In this document: positions 10,626-19,368 of the stretch, piece after piece | Layout: each line of letters opens with the position of its first letter | Numbering within the stretch: position 1 is the first letter of the stretch | Assembly: GCF_011383005.1 (NCBI RefSeq) | Contig: NZ_CP049935.1 | Location: forward strand, 1,860,001 to 1,924,000 | Direction of reading: 5' to 3' | Length of the DNA stretch: 64,000 nt | Source of the DNA: Phycicoccus sp. HDW14 | GTDB lineage: Bacteria > Actinomycetota > Actinomycetes > Actinomycetales > Dermatophilaceae | Translations under genes and position numbers: made by a program | The notes under the pieces: generated by a model | Told to the model about the DNA's origin: nothing | The model's database searches: none | The model's input: only the letters and a program-made list of their open reading frames with translations

Positions 10626-11209
10626 CAGCCGACGTCCATGCCGCTCGACGGAGGGGTGTCGGTCGTTGCCCCGTCCTGGGTGCCCGACGGAGCCGGGCCG
10701 GAGCCGGTGTCGACACCGGGGTCGGTGCCCGTGGCGCCGTCAGGGCCCTGGCCGGTGGGGGCGCCGTCCTGGAGGCTCACCTGCGCCGCGGCGCCCTGCT
10801 GGGCGGCAGCGTCGTCGGCGGCCTGCTCGGTCTGCTGCGCGGCGGCCGACCCGCTGCCGTCGCCCCAGCGCGCCTGGAGGGTCTGGAAGGCGTCGCCGGA
10901 GGCCTCGTCGCGCTCGCGGATCTCGGCGCCGGCCTGGGACAGCGCCTGCGCGGCGGCGGTCAGGTCGTCGCGGATGCCGCGCAGCGTGGCCTCGTAGATG
11001 TGGGACGCGGCGACGTAGACGCTCGCGAAGTCCCGGGCGGCGGGGATGTCGCCGAACGTGTTCGCCGTCGTGACGGTGTACTCGACCGTCTTGAGCGCGT
11101 CGTGCGTCGACCCCGTCCAGTCGGTCTCGTAGTCGAGCCCGAGCGTCTGCAGGATCGGCGGGTACTGGATGGGGCCGCCCCCCGGGCCGCCCTCGTCGAG
11201 TCGTGGCAC
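10625..11209 (-). CDS. ESX-locus associated protein, WXG-like helical, unknown function
   Basis: 194 aa from the GTG at 11209. The first 130 residues are helical and resemble ESX-associated WXG-fold proteins (SASHIYEATLRGIRDDLTAAA-type helices; RWGDGSGSAA is a possible WXG turn), but I cannot name the family. The C-terminal 65 residues are Gln/Ala then Gly/Thr/Asp-rich and look disordered. There is no signal peptide or membrane segment. It starts 115 bp after the second WXG100 gene, beyond two stable hairpins, and its stop overlaps the mycosin start. Candidate roles are substrate, substrate chaperone or adaptor for the mycosin. All are inference from position. Confidence 0.6.
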   Translation of the reverse strand: MPRLDEGGPGGGPIQYPPILQTLGLDYETDWTGSTHDALKTVEYTVTTANTFGDIPAARDFASVYVAASHIYEATLRGIRDDLTAAAQALSQAGAEIRERDEASGDAFQTLQARWGDGSGSAAAQQTEQAADDAAAQQGAAAQVSLQDGAPTGQGPDGATGTDPGVDTGSGPAPSGTQDGATTDTPPSSGMDVG

Positions 11210-11233
11210 CGTGTCTCCTCCTCGGTCTGCCGG

Positions 11234-11304
11234 GTGGACGCCCCTCGCGTCCACCGGTGGTGACGCCCGACGTGCCGGCGCCCGGAGATCCGGGCGCCGG
11301 CACG
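11234..11304. terminator. Two strong hairpins inside the ESX substrate operon (partial terminator or processing site)
   Basis: A perfect 15-bp stem (CGTGCCGGCGCCCGG at 11271-11285 pairing with 11290-11304) with a 4-nt loop lies 20 bp after the stop of the WXG100 gene at 11325. A second hairpin, 8 bp with a 5-nt loop, is at 11234-11254. Neither has a T-tract. Placed between the substrate pair and the mycosin, they could leave the two WXG100 genes expressed above the downstream genes, by attenuation or by protecting the 3' end. Confidence 0.6.
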
Positions 11305-11324
11305 GGACGTGCGGTGTGCGGCCG

Positions 11325-11615
11325 TCAGCCCCACATGTTCGTGTTGCGGAGCTCCCCGGCGAGGTAGTCCTCCTTGGACGTGATGACCGCCTGGCGGACG
11401 TCCTGGAGGAGCTGCTTGCACTCCTGGATCTGCTTCTCCCAGTCGGCCTGGGCCTGCGAGTACGCCGCGCGGGCCGAACCGTCCCACTGCTCGACGTACT
11501 TGCTGAGGTCGCTCTTCATGTCGCCGAGCCGGGACTCGATGTTCGTGAGGCCCTTCTGCATCTCGTCGACGAGCGTGTCGATGCCGGCGCCGCCGACCTT
11601 GATTCCGTCACCCAT
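11325..11615 (-). CDS. WXG100 family type VII secretion target (EsxB-like position)
   Basis: 96 aa, the standard size. It is a helical hairpin with the W-D-G turn at residues 44-46 (VEQWDGSARAAY) and the secretion signal Y84-L-A-G-E88 near the C-terminus, matching YxxxD/E. The ending RNTNMWG is typical of CFP-10-type partners. It lies 31 bp downstream of the other WXG100 gene, so the two are probably exported as a dimer by the EccC at 2010. It contains one Cys (about residue 66). Whether it is an effector or a structural component of the apparatus cannot be told. Confidence 0.95.
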   Translation of the reverse strand: MGDGIKVGGAGIDTLVDEMQKGLTNIESRLGDMKSDLSKYVEQWDGSARAAYSQAQADWEKQIQECKQLLQDVRQAVITSKEDYLAGELRNTNMWG

Positions 11616-11646
11616 GGTGTCAGTCCCCTTGTCCGTGGTCCGTGGC

Positions 11647-11964
11647 TCAGCCGTTGCCGAGCATGCTGCTGTACTTGCTGAGGTTCGAGGCCGACGCCTG
11701 GTCGTCGGCGTCGTACTGACGCTGCGTCCCGGTGAGGTTGGCCTCGAAGGTGTCGAGCACGTCGACGATGTCCTGCGTCTGGATCTTCCAGGCCTCGCTG
11801 ACCTGCTGGAAGCTGGAGGCGCCCTGGCCCTCCCAGTGGGCCTTGACGGCCTCCATCTGCGTCCGGAGGTTGTTGACCTGCGTACGCAGGTCCCCCCGTG
11901 CGACCGAGACGATGTCGGCGCTGGCCTTGACGACGCCTGCGCCGGCCCTGAACTGGTCACCCAT
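11647..11964 (-). CDS. WXG100 family type VII secretion target (EsxA-like position), operon leader
   Basis: 105 aa. The W-E-G turn is at residues 44-46 (KAHWEGQGASSF) and a C-terminal Y84-D-A-D-D88 fits YxxxD. It has no signal peptide. It is the first gene of the minus-strand ESX operon, reading away from eccD across a 232-bp promoter region. Both WXG100 proteins of this locus carry the WXG turn at residue 44 and the Tyr of the export signal at residue 84, as expected for a paired heterodimer. The exact EsxA/EsxB orthology is not resolved. Confidence 0.95.
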   Translation of the reverse strand: MGDQFRAGAGVVKASADIVSVARGDLRTQVNNLRTQMEAVKAHWEGQGASSFQQVSEAWKIQTQDIVDVLDTFEANLTGTQRQYDADDQASASNLSKYSSMLGNG

Positions 11965-12196
11965 GGTGTGTCCTTCCTTCGTGCGACGACGTTCGTGCCG
12001 CGGTCGATTCCACTGTCCCCCTGAAGGGCTGGTGTCCTGCAGACGGGTCCGTGTCGGCCCCTCGTCCTGCCCCGGACACTACGGTGCCATGCGGATCCGG
12101 TCGATGGGGAGAACTCCCCGATACTCACGCGTCTATGCTCGGAGCCCGTCGGACCGGCACCGGCCGGGAAGCCGTCGGAGGGGAGAGTCGGAAACC
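11965..12196. promoter_or_regulatory. Divergent promoter region between ESX substrate operon and eccD operon
   Basis: 232 bp without a gene. Towards eccD, TATGCT at 12133-12138 is a good -10, followed by a GGAGGGGAGA ribosome site at 12177-12186 before the GTG at 12197. Towards the WXG100 genes, the complement strand has TAGTGT (complement of 12075-12080) as a possible -10, about 110 bp from the start, implying a long leader. A small GGGGA-GAAC-TCCCC inverted repeat sits near 12106-12119. I see no convincing operator. Confidence 0.5.
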
Positions 12197-13527
12197 GTGA
12201 GCCAGACCAGCGCCGCCGCGTCGCTCGTGCGCGTCTCCGTGTCGTCGGGGACCCGCCGCGCGGACCTCGGTGTGCCCGGGGCATCCCGGTCGTCGAGATC
12301 GTCCCCGAGCTGGCCCGCGAGCTCGGCGTCCTCGACACCGAGCAGGCCTCGCACGGCTTCCGGCTCGTCGCCGGTGGCGGGATGCTCGTCGACCCCGACC
12401 GCTCGCTCGCGGCGCAGGGCATCACCGACGGCACCGTGCTCTCCCTCGAGGTCGTCGACCCCAGCACCGACAAGGTCTACGACGACGTCGTCGAGGCCGT
12501 CGCCGACGTCGTCGAGACCCAGTTCGCCCCGTGGACCGCCCGGCACAGCGCCGGCACCGCGGTCGGGGCGGCCACCGTCTTCTTCCTCTGCGCGGCGTGG
12601 GCGCTGTTCACCGCCCGCGGCTCCGGCGCCCTCGTCGCCGCCGTGTCGCTGGCCGTCGCGCTGCTCCTCGTCGGGGCCGCGGCCGTGCTGCACGCCCGGG
12701 CCCAGGCCGGCGGCGCGCTGGCCCTCGGGCTCACCGCCCTGGCCTACGCGGCGGTCGCCGGCAGCGCGCTCGCGCCCGGCGACCCGCTGTGGGGTCGCGG
12801 CCTGATGTGGGTCGGCGCCTCGGTCACGGTCCTCGGCCTGCTCGCGGCCCTGGCCGTCGGCCGGCACCGGCTGGTCCTCGCCGCGGGGGCCGTCGTCGGG
12901 GTGGCGGCCACCGGGCTCGGGGTCGCCACCGGGGTGGGCGGCGCCTCGATGACCTCCGCCTGCGCGGTCGTCCTCGTGCTCGCCGTCGTCCTCGGCAACG
13001 TGCTGCCCTGGCTCGGCCTGTCCTCCAGCCGGCTCACCACCCACCCGCCGCGCACCGAGGCCGAGATCGAGGCCGATGTCCCCGAGGTCGACCGCGAGCG
13101 CGTGCGGGCCCTCGTCGGCCGCGGCCACGACGTCATGGTCTCGGTGGCGCTGGCGTCCGGTGGCGCCACGCTCCTCACGGTGCCGCAGCTGGCCGCCTCG
13201 GGGATGGCGGGCACGCTGCTCGTCGTCGCCGGCAGCGTCGCGATCCTCCTGCGCACCCGGCACAGCCGCACCCGCACGGCCGTCGTCCTCGCGATGTCCA
13301 CCGGCGTGCTCGGGCTCGCCCTGGCCGCCGTCGTCGCCGCGCTCGCACACCCGACCTGGCGCCCGGCGCTGGCCGTCGTGCTCGGGGCGACCGGGGCCGT
13401 CGTCGTCACCCTCGCCGTCCTCGCGCCGCGCACCCGGGTCCGCCTCGGCCGGATCGCCGACGCGCTCGACGGCGTCGTGCTCGTCGCCCTCCTGCCGCTG
13501 GGCGCCGCGACCCTCGGGATCCTCTGA
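12197..13527 (+). CDS. eccD: Type VII secretion integral membrane protein EccD; frame break near 12278-12281
   Basis: About 443 aa after repair. Residues 1-90 form the ubiquitin-like domain (RVSVSSGTRRADLGVPGGIP, then VEIVPELARELGVL and GFRLVAGGGMLVDPDRSLAAQ). A linker follows, then eleven hydrophobic segments to the end (DALDGVVLVALLPLGAATLG). EccD forms the membrane vestibule of the ESX pore as a dimer. Adding one G to GGGG at 12278-12281 joins DLGVPG to GIPVVEIVPE; as given, the two halves are in different frames. It begins the eccD-eccB-mycP operon; eccB follows after 1 bp. This is the canonical copy; the gene at 6103 is the divergent one. Confidence 0.93.
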
Positions 13528-13528
13528 C

Positions 13529-14858
13529 GTGGCCACGAAGAAGGACCTCGTCGAGGCCCAGTCGTTCAGCAAGCGGCGGCTGACCACCGCGTTCGTCAGC
13601 GGCGCCCCGGGCGGCCGCGAGGTCGAGCCCGACCGGCCGCTGCGCGCCGTCGTCGGCGGTCTCGCGCTCACCGTCGTCCTCGTCCTCGGCAGCCTGGCCT
13701 TCGGCTGGCTGCGCTCCTCGCTGCCCGACGACTGGAAGAACGACCGCCTCGTCATCGCGGAGGACAGCGGCGCCCGCTACGTGTCGGTCAAGGGCGTCCT
13801 GCACCCGGTCGTCAACACGACGAGCGCGCGCCTGCTCATCCAGGCCGACCGGTTCAAGGTCCTCGCCGTGCCCGACGAGGAGCTCGCCGACATCAAGCGC
13901 GGGCCGACCCTCGGCATCCTCGGCGCCCCCGACTCGCTGACGCCGCGCGACCGGCTCGTCAACTCCGGATGGATCTCGTGCCTCGGTGCGGGACAACAGG
14001 TCTCGACGGTCATCGGCGCCAACGCCGCGGCGCGGGCCGCCGAGTCGGCCGCGGTCCTCGTCCGCTCCGGCGACAAGGTGTTCGTCGTCGGCAACGGGAT
14101 GCGCTACCCCGTCGCGCCGCGCGACCTGTCCGCGGTCTCGGTCGCGCTGCGGCTCGACGGCCGGCCGGCCCTGGCCGCTCCGGCGGCCTGGCTCAACCTC
14201 TTCCCGAGGGCAGCGCCCTGGCGCCGCTCTCGGTCAGCGACCTCGGCAAGCCCCTGCCCGGTCTGCCCGCCGGCGCCACGGTGGGCTCGGTGCTGCGGGT
14301 CCAGACCGACGGGCGGCACTACCTCGTCACCGCCCGCGGCACCGTCGAGCCGCTGCCCGACGTCGCCCTCGCGATGTACCGGCTCGGGTCCGGCGCCTCG
14401 ACCCAGGACGTACCGGTCCAGGCCGCGCAGTTCGCCCGGCTCCGCGTCGAGCAGCCCCGCACCGCCCCGGCGACTGGCCCGCCGTCCTGCCCACGGTCCT
14501 CGAGACGACGCCCTGCGCCACGCTGACGGCCGCCGCCGGCACGCCGCCGGTCGTCTCGCTCGGCACGGTGTCGAAGGACCCGCCCGAGGCCCAGCGCGGC
14601 CGCACCACCGTCGACACGGGCAGCGGCGCCCTCGTGCGGGCGGTGTCGGGCACGGTGCTCGGCAAGGGCCCGGTGCTCGCCGTCGACCAGACCGCCACCG
14701 CCTACGCCATCGACGCGGCCGACACCGAGGTGCTGGCCCGGCTCGGCTACCGACCCGACGACGTCGTGCCCGTGCCCGTCGCCTGGACCGAGATGTTCCG
14801 CTCCGGACCGGCGCTCGGCACGGCGGCGGCCCGCACCGTCGTCTCCGGCACGTCATGA
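13529..14858 (+). CDS. eccB: Type VII secretion protein EccB; frame breaks near 14203 and 14465
   Basis: About 443 aa after repair. Typical EccB start (MATKKDLVEAQSFSKRRLTTAFVSG), one transmembrane segment at about residues 45-65 (GLALTVVLVLGSLAFGWL), then a periplasmic repeat domain with YVSVKGVLHPVVNTTSARLL and a Cys pair (SWISCLGAG-like region and TTPCATLTA) that would form a disulfide. EccB is the periplasmic part of the ESX core complex. It needs one base added at CCC 14203-14205 (LFP to EGSALAPL) and one at CCCC 14465-14468 (RTAP to GDWPAVLP). The stop overlaps the mycP start by ATGA. Confidence 0.93.
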
Positions 14859-16091
14859 GCCGTCCGCGCTGGGCTGCCGCCCTCGCGGTCCCGGTGCTGG
14901 CCGCCACGGTGCTCACCGTCCCGGCGGGGCCGGCGGTCGCCGTCCCCGCCGCCGCTCCCCCGGTCGGCCTGCGCGCCGCGGGCGAGCCGTGCGAGGAGGG
15001 GCGCACCCAGTGGGTCACCGACACCCCGCCGGCCCTCAACCGCTTCGCGGCCCAGCGGGCGTGGACCCTGGCCCGGGGCGCCGGGGTCACCGTCGCCGTC
15101 GTCGACAGCGGGATCGCCCGCAACAAGCACTTCCCGGCGGCAGCGTCCTCGACGGCCGCAGCTTCGTCGGCGGGTCGGCCCGCACCGACGGGCGGCTGCA
15201 CGGAACGGCGGTGGCCGGCATCATCGCGGCGCGCAGCCTGGCACCCACGTCCGGGGTCGAGGGCCTGGCCCCGCGGGCGCGCCTCCTGCCCGTCAAGGTG
15301 GTGGCCGACGAGTCGTCCTCGCAGGAGGGCCCGGACACCAACGCCAGCACCCTGGCCGAGGGCATCCGCTGGGCGGCCGACCAGGGGGCGAAGGTCGTCA
15401 ACGTGTCGCTGAGCACCGGCCGCGACGACCCCCGCCTGCGGGCGGCGGTGGCCCACGCCCGCTCCCGGGGGCGCTCGTCGTCGCGTCGGCCGGCAACTCC
15501 ACCACCGAGGCACCGGTCCGCGCGCCCCGCTACCCGGCCGCCTACCCCGGCGTCCTCGGCGTGGCGGCGACCGACGACGACGACACCGTCGCCAAGGGCT
15601 CGGTGCCCGGGTCGCACGTCGACGTCGCGGCCCCGGGGGTGCAGGTGCTGACGACCTTCGGCGCCTGGGGTGACTGCTACCTCGGGGACGAGGCCGGCTC
15701 GACCAGCTACGCCGCCGCGTACGTCAGCGCCGCCGCCGCCCTCGTCGCGCAGCGCTTCCCGTCGGAGGGCCCGGACCGGTGGGCGCACCGGCTCGAGGTC
15801 ACGGCCGCGCGCGACCGGCGCGACGCGCGCACCGACACCGTCGGCTGGGGCGTCGTGCAGCCGGTCGAGGCGCTCACCGCCGTGCTCGACGACGCCGTGG
15901 CCGGCCCGCTGCTGCCCGGGGCCGCGCCCCGGCCCACCGACGAGGCGCCGACCCGGCAGCTCGCCGTGCCGGTCGTCGTCGACCCCCGGGCCGGTGACCG
16001 CCGGCAGGTCCTCTGGGTCGCGGTGGGCGGCACGTCGGCGCTGCTCGGGCTGGCCCTCGTGCGGCTGGCCCGCCGGCGCCGTACCGCCTGA
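14855..16091 (+). CDS. mycP: Mycosin MycP, S8 serine protease of the ESX core locus; frame breaks near 15133 and 15467
   Basis: About 412 aa after repair. A signal peptide (AALAVPVLAATVLTVPAGPAVAV) is followed by catalytic Asp84 (VAVVDSGI), His116 (GRLHGTAVAGIIAAR), the oxyanion Asn region VASAGNSTTEAP and catalytic Ser in AGSTSYAAAYVSAA. A membrane segment (VLWVAVGGTSALLGLALVRLA) and the basic tail RRRRTA end the protein. One base must be added at 15133-15135 (HFP to GGSVLDG) and one at 15467-15471 (ARSRG to ALVVASAGN). It is last in the eccD-eccB-mycP operon. The DSG motif and position make it the canonical mycosin here. Confidence 0.92.
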
Positions 16092-16134
16092 ACCCGGGTG
16101 AGGCGGCCTCCTCACGTCTGGGAGGATGGCGCGC

Positions 16135-18771
16135 ATGACCGAGCACGCCTCCCCCACCGCCGCCTCCGCCATCCCGGACCGGCCGTCCCTCGACGGCCTG
16201 GAGGAGAAGTGGGGCGCGGTATGGCAGGAGCAGGGCACCTACGCCTTCGACCGCGAGGCCGCCCTCGCCGGTGACCGCTCGGGCGTGTTCTCCATCGACA
16301 CCCCGCCGCCGACCGCCAGCGGCTCGCTGCACATGGGGCACGTGTTCAGCTACACGCACACCGACTGCATGGCCCGCTACAAGCGGATGGCTGGCTTCAA
16401 CGTCTTCTACCCCATCGGGTGGGACGACAACGGCCTGCCCACCGAGAAGCGCGTGCAGAACTACTACGGGGTGCGCGGCGACGCCACGCTGCACCACGAC
16501 CCCGACTTCGTGCCGCCGTTCCGCGGTGACGCCAAGAGCACCAAGGCCGCCGACGAGCTGCCGATCTCGCGGCAGAACTTCATCGAGCTGTGCGACGAGC
16601 TGACCGTCAAGGACGAGGAGGCCTTCGAGTCCCTGTTCCGACGCATCGGCCACAGCTACGACTGGTCGATCGGCTACCGCACCATCGACGACCACTCGCG
16701 CGCGACCTCGCAGCAGGCCTTCCTGCGCAACGTCCGTCGCGGCGAGGCCTACCAGTCCGAGGCCCCGGGCCTCTGGGACGTGACCTTCCAGACCGCCGTC
16801 GCGCAGGCCGAGCTCGAGGCCCGCGACTACCCCGGCGCGTACCACCGGGTCGCGTTCCACGGCGCCGACGGCCCGGTGCACATCGAGACCACGCGCCCCG
16901 AGCTCATCCCCAGCTGCGTCGCGCTCATCGCCCACCCCGACGACGAGCGCTACCAGCCGCTGTTCGGGTCCACCGTCCGCACACCGCTGTTCGGTGTCGA
17001 GGTGCCCGTGCTGGCCCACCCGGCGGCCGAGATGGACAAGGGCGCGGGCATCGCCATGTGCTGCACCTTCGGCGACCTCACCGACGTGCTGTGGTGGCGC
17101 GAGCTGCGGCTGCCGACCCGCTCGGTCATCACCCGCAGCGGTCGGCTCCAGACCGAGGTGCCCGAGTGGCTCGAGGGCTCGAGCGGTGAGGCGCTCTGGG
17201 CCGAGGGCCTCGCCGGGAAGACGGCGTTCTCGGCGCGGGAGGCGGTCGTCACCGCCCTGCGCGAGTCCGGCGACCTCGACGGCGAACCGAAGCCCACCCA
17301 GCGCAAGGCCAACTTCTACGAGCGCGGCGAGAAGCCGCTCGAGATCGTCACGACCCGTCAGTGGTACATCCGCAACGGGGGCCGCGAGGCCGACCTCAAC
17401 GCGGCGCTCATCGCCCGCGGCGAGGAGATCGACTTCCACCCCGGGTTCATGCGCAACCGCTACGCGAACTGGGTGCAGGGCCTCAACGGCGACTGGCTCG
17501 TCTCGCGCCAGCGCTTCTTCGGTGTGCCGATCCCGGTCTGGTACCCCGTCGACGCCGACGGCGAGCCCGACCACGACCACCCGATCCTCCCCGACGAGGC
17601 CGACCTGCCCGTCGACCCCGCGGCCAACCCGCCGGCCGGGTACACCGAGGACCAGCGCGGCGTGTCGGGCGGCTTCGTCGGCGACCCCGACATCCTCGAC
17701 ACCTGGGCGACCTCGTCGCTCAGCCCCCAGATCGCGGCCGGCTGGCGTCGCCGTGACGGCGGCGAGGGCTCGGAACCGTTGTTCGACAAGGTGTTCCCGA
17801 TGGACGTGCGCCCGCAGGCCCACGACATCATCCGTACCTGGCTGTTCGCCACGGTCGTGCGCGCCCACTTCGAGCACGGCTCGGTGCCGTGGACGAACGC
17901 CGCCATCTCCGGCTGGATCCTCGACCCCGACCGCAAGAAGATGAGCAAGTCGCGCGGCAATGTCGTGACCCCCGAGGACCTCCTCAAGGAGCACTCGGCC
18001 GATGCGGTGCGCTACTGGGCGGCCAGCGGCAGGCTGGGCACCGACGCCGCGTACGACGTCGGGCAGATCAAGGTCGGCCGGCGGCTGGCCATCAAGGTCC
18101 TCAACGCCAGCAAGTTCGCGCTGTCCTTCGGGTCGGTCGAGGGCGACCTCGCCGCGCAGGTCACCGACCCGCTCGACCTCTCGGTGCTCGCCGGGCTGCG
18201 CGAGGTCGTCGAGAAGGCCACCGCCGGCTTCGAGGCCTGGGACCACACCCGCGCGCTCGAGGCCACCGAGTCCTTCTTCTGGACCTTCTGCGACGACTAC
18301 CTCGAGCTGGTCAAGGACCGCGCGTACGGGTCGCGCGGCGAGGAGGGCGCCGCCTCGGCCCGCGCGACGCTGCGCATCGTCCTCGACGTGCTCCTGCGCC
18401 TCTTCGCCCCCGTGCTGCCCTTCGTCACCGAGGAGGTCTGGAGCTGGACGCACGACGCCGGCTCGGTGCACCGCGCGCCCTGGCCGACCGTCGACGAGGT
18501 GCCGGCCGGGGGCGACCCCGCGGTGCTCGCGGCCGTCGGTGCGGCCCTGGCCGTCGTGCGCAAGGCGAAGTCGGAGGCCAAGGTCGGGATGCGCGCCGAG
18601 GTGCCGGTGGCGACCCTCGTCGGGCCCGCCGGGCTGCTCGAGCACGTGCGCACCGGCGAGGCCGACCTGCGCGCCGCCGGCCGGCTCACCGGCTCGCTCG
18701 AGTACGCCGAGGGCGAGGAGGTCGCCACCCGCGACCTCGAGCTCGTGCCGGTCGCCAAGCCCACCGCCTGA
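16135..18771 (+). CDS. valS: Valine--tRNA ligase
   Basis: 878 aa; charges tRNA-Val in the cytoplasm. Class I signatures: HMGH (HIGH box, about residue 66, in PPPTASGSLHMGH) and KKMSKSRGN (KMSKS, about residue 600). The editing (CP1) domain is present (HIETTRPELIPSCVALIAHP), as is an anticodon-binding domain in the last 250 residues. It is shorter than E. coli ValRS at the C-terminus, with no evident long coiled coil, as seen in several Actinobacteria. I chose the ATG at 16135 over the in-frame ATG at 16126: GGGAGGA or a GAGGAT -10 ends 7-9 nt before 16135. The gene is intact. Confidence 0.96.
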   Translation: MTEHASPTAASAIPDRPSLDGLEEKWGAVWQEQGTYAFDREAALAGDRSGVFSIDTPPPTASGSLHMGHVFSYTHTDCMARYKRMAGFNVFYPIGWDDNGLPTEKRVQNYYGVRGDATLHHDPDFVPPFRGDAKSTKAADELPISRQNFIELCDELTVKDEEAFESLFRRIGHSYDWSIGYRTIDDHSRATSQQAFLRNVRRGEAYQSEAPGLWDVTFQTAVAQAELEARDYPGAYHRVAFHGADGPVHIETTRPELIPSCVALIAHPDDERYQPLFGSTVRTPLFGVEVPVLAHPAAEMDKGAGIAMCCTFGDLTDVLWWRELRLPTRSVITRSGRLQTEVPEWLEGSSGEALWAEGLAGKTAFSAREAVVTALRESGDLDGEPKPTQRKANFYERGEKPLEIVTTRQWYIRNGGREADLNAALIARGEEIDFHPGFMRNRYANWVQGLNGDWLVSRQRFFGVPIPVWYPVDADGEPDHDHPILPDEADLPVDPAANPPAGYTEDQRGVSGGFVGDPDILDTWATSSLSPQIAAGWRRRDGGEGSEPLFDKVFPMDVRPQAHDIIRTWLFATVVRAHFEHGSVPWTNAAISGWILDPDRKKMSKSRGNVVTPEDLLKEHSADAVRYWAASGRLGTDAAYDVGQIKVGRRLAIKVLNASKFALSFGSVEGDLAAQVTDPLDLSVLAGLREVVEKATAGFEAWDHTRALEATESFFWTFCDDYLELVKDRAYGSRGEEGAASARATLRIVLDVLLRLFAPVLPFVTEEVWSWTHDAGSVHRAPWPTVDEVPAGGDPAVLAAVGAALAVVRKAKSEAKVGMRAEVPVATLVGPAGLLEHVRTGEADLRAAGRLTGSLEYAEGEEVATRDLELVPVAKPTA

Positions 18772-18794
18772 CGCCCGGGACCCCGGGCTGCTCT

Positions 18795-18849
18795 GCTGGT
18801 TCGAGGTATTCGGCGACCGGCTCAGGGGCGCCGAATACCTCGAACCAGC
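18795..18849. repeat. Perfect 21-bp inverted repeat, GGTTCGAGGT-family copy A
   Basis: Arms 18795-18815 and 18829-18849 are perfectly complementary over 21 bp with a 13-nt loop. The arm contains GGTTCGAGGTATTCGGCG. It sits between the convergent ends of valS and a minus-strand gene, where it could act as a bidirectional terminator. Its GGTTCGAGGT/ACCTCGAACC core recurs twice at 46.2 kb, so it is also a dispersed repeat. Confidence 0.85.
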
Positions 18850-18861
18850 GGGCTGAGGGCG

Positions 18862-19328
18862 TCATCCCCTCCAGCGGAGGCGGATGAGGTCGAGTCCGTC
18901 CCGTTCGGGTTCCGCGTCGAGGTCGCCCGAGCGGATGCGCCCGACGACCTCGTCGACGAGCGGGCCCAGCTCCTCCCGCCGGCGCACGCCGTGCCAGGCC
19001 AGCGTGCCCCGACGTCCTCCTCGGGCGTGTACCGGTCGACCTGCACCCACCAGCGCGCTCCGGGCGGGAAGCGACCGGCCCACAGCGCGGCCCCGACGAC
19101 GAGAACGGCGAGCACCACCACCCACCGCCCGGACGGCCACGGGACGAGCAGCGCCAGCGCCCCACCGACCCACCACCCGACGAACCCGCCGACGATCGCG
19201 TGCCGGACGACGTGCCGGCGGTCGGTCGTCACGGAGTACTGCGCGTGCGGGGACGTGACGACCACCCGTCCGAGCTCCTCGACCAGCTCGAGGGCCCGGC
19301 CGGGAGCGGTGTCCTCGGGCAGCGGCAC
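18862..19328 (-). CDS. Hypothetical membrane protein, two TM segments; frame break near 19007-19010
   Basis: About 155 aa after repair. Two adjacent hydrophobic segments (AIVGGFVGWWVGGALALLVPW and WVVVLAVLVVGAALWAGRF) are flanked by a short N-terminal domain (EDTAPGRALELVEELGRVVVTSPHAQYSVTTDRRH) and a soluble C-terminus (REELGPLVDEVVGRIRSGDLDAEP). I do not recognise the family. The break is corrected by one G opposite CCCC 19007-19010, joining EEDVGG to TLAWHGV. I prefer the GTG at 19328 over that at 19334, because a TAGTCT hexamer ends 6 nt before 19328. It converges on valS across the 21-bp inverted repeat. Confidence 0.65.
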
Positions 19329-19368
19329 GCGCACAGACTAGGGCCGGAGCCGACCGCGCGTCCCGTGG

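Noticed and set aside
12197-16091. Programmed ribosomal frameshifting in the eccD-eccB-mycP operon
   Set aside because: No slippery heptamer with a downstream structure is common to the sites, and the same type of break occurs in unrelated genes across the window. Lost bases in homopolymers explain them better.
16126-16134. ATG at 16126 as the valS start
   Set aside because: It lies on the purine-rich GGGAGGATG itself with no room for a ribosome site or -10; the ATG at 16135 is correctly spaced.
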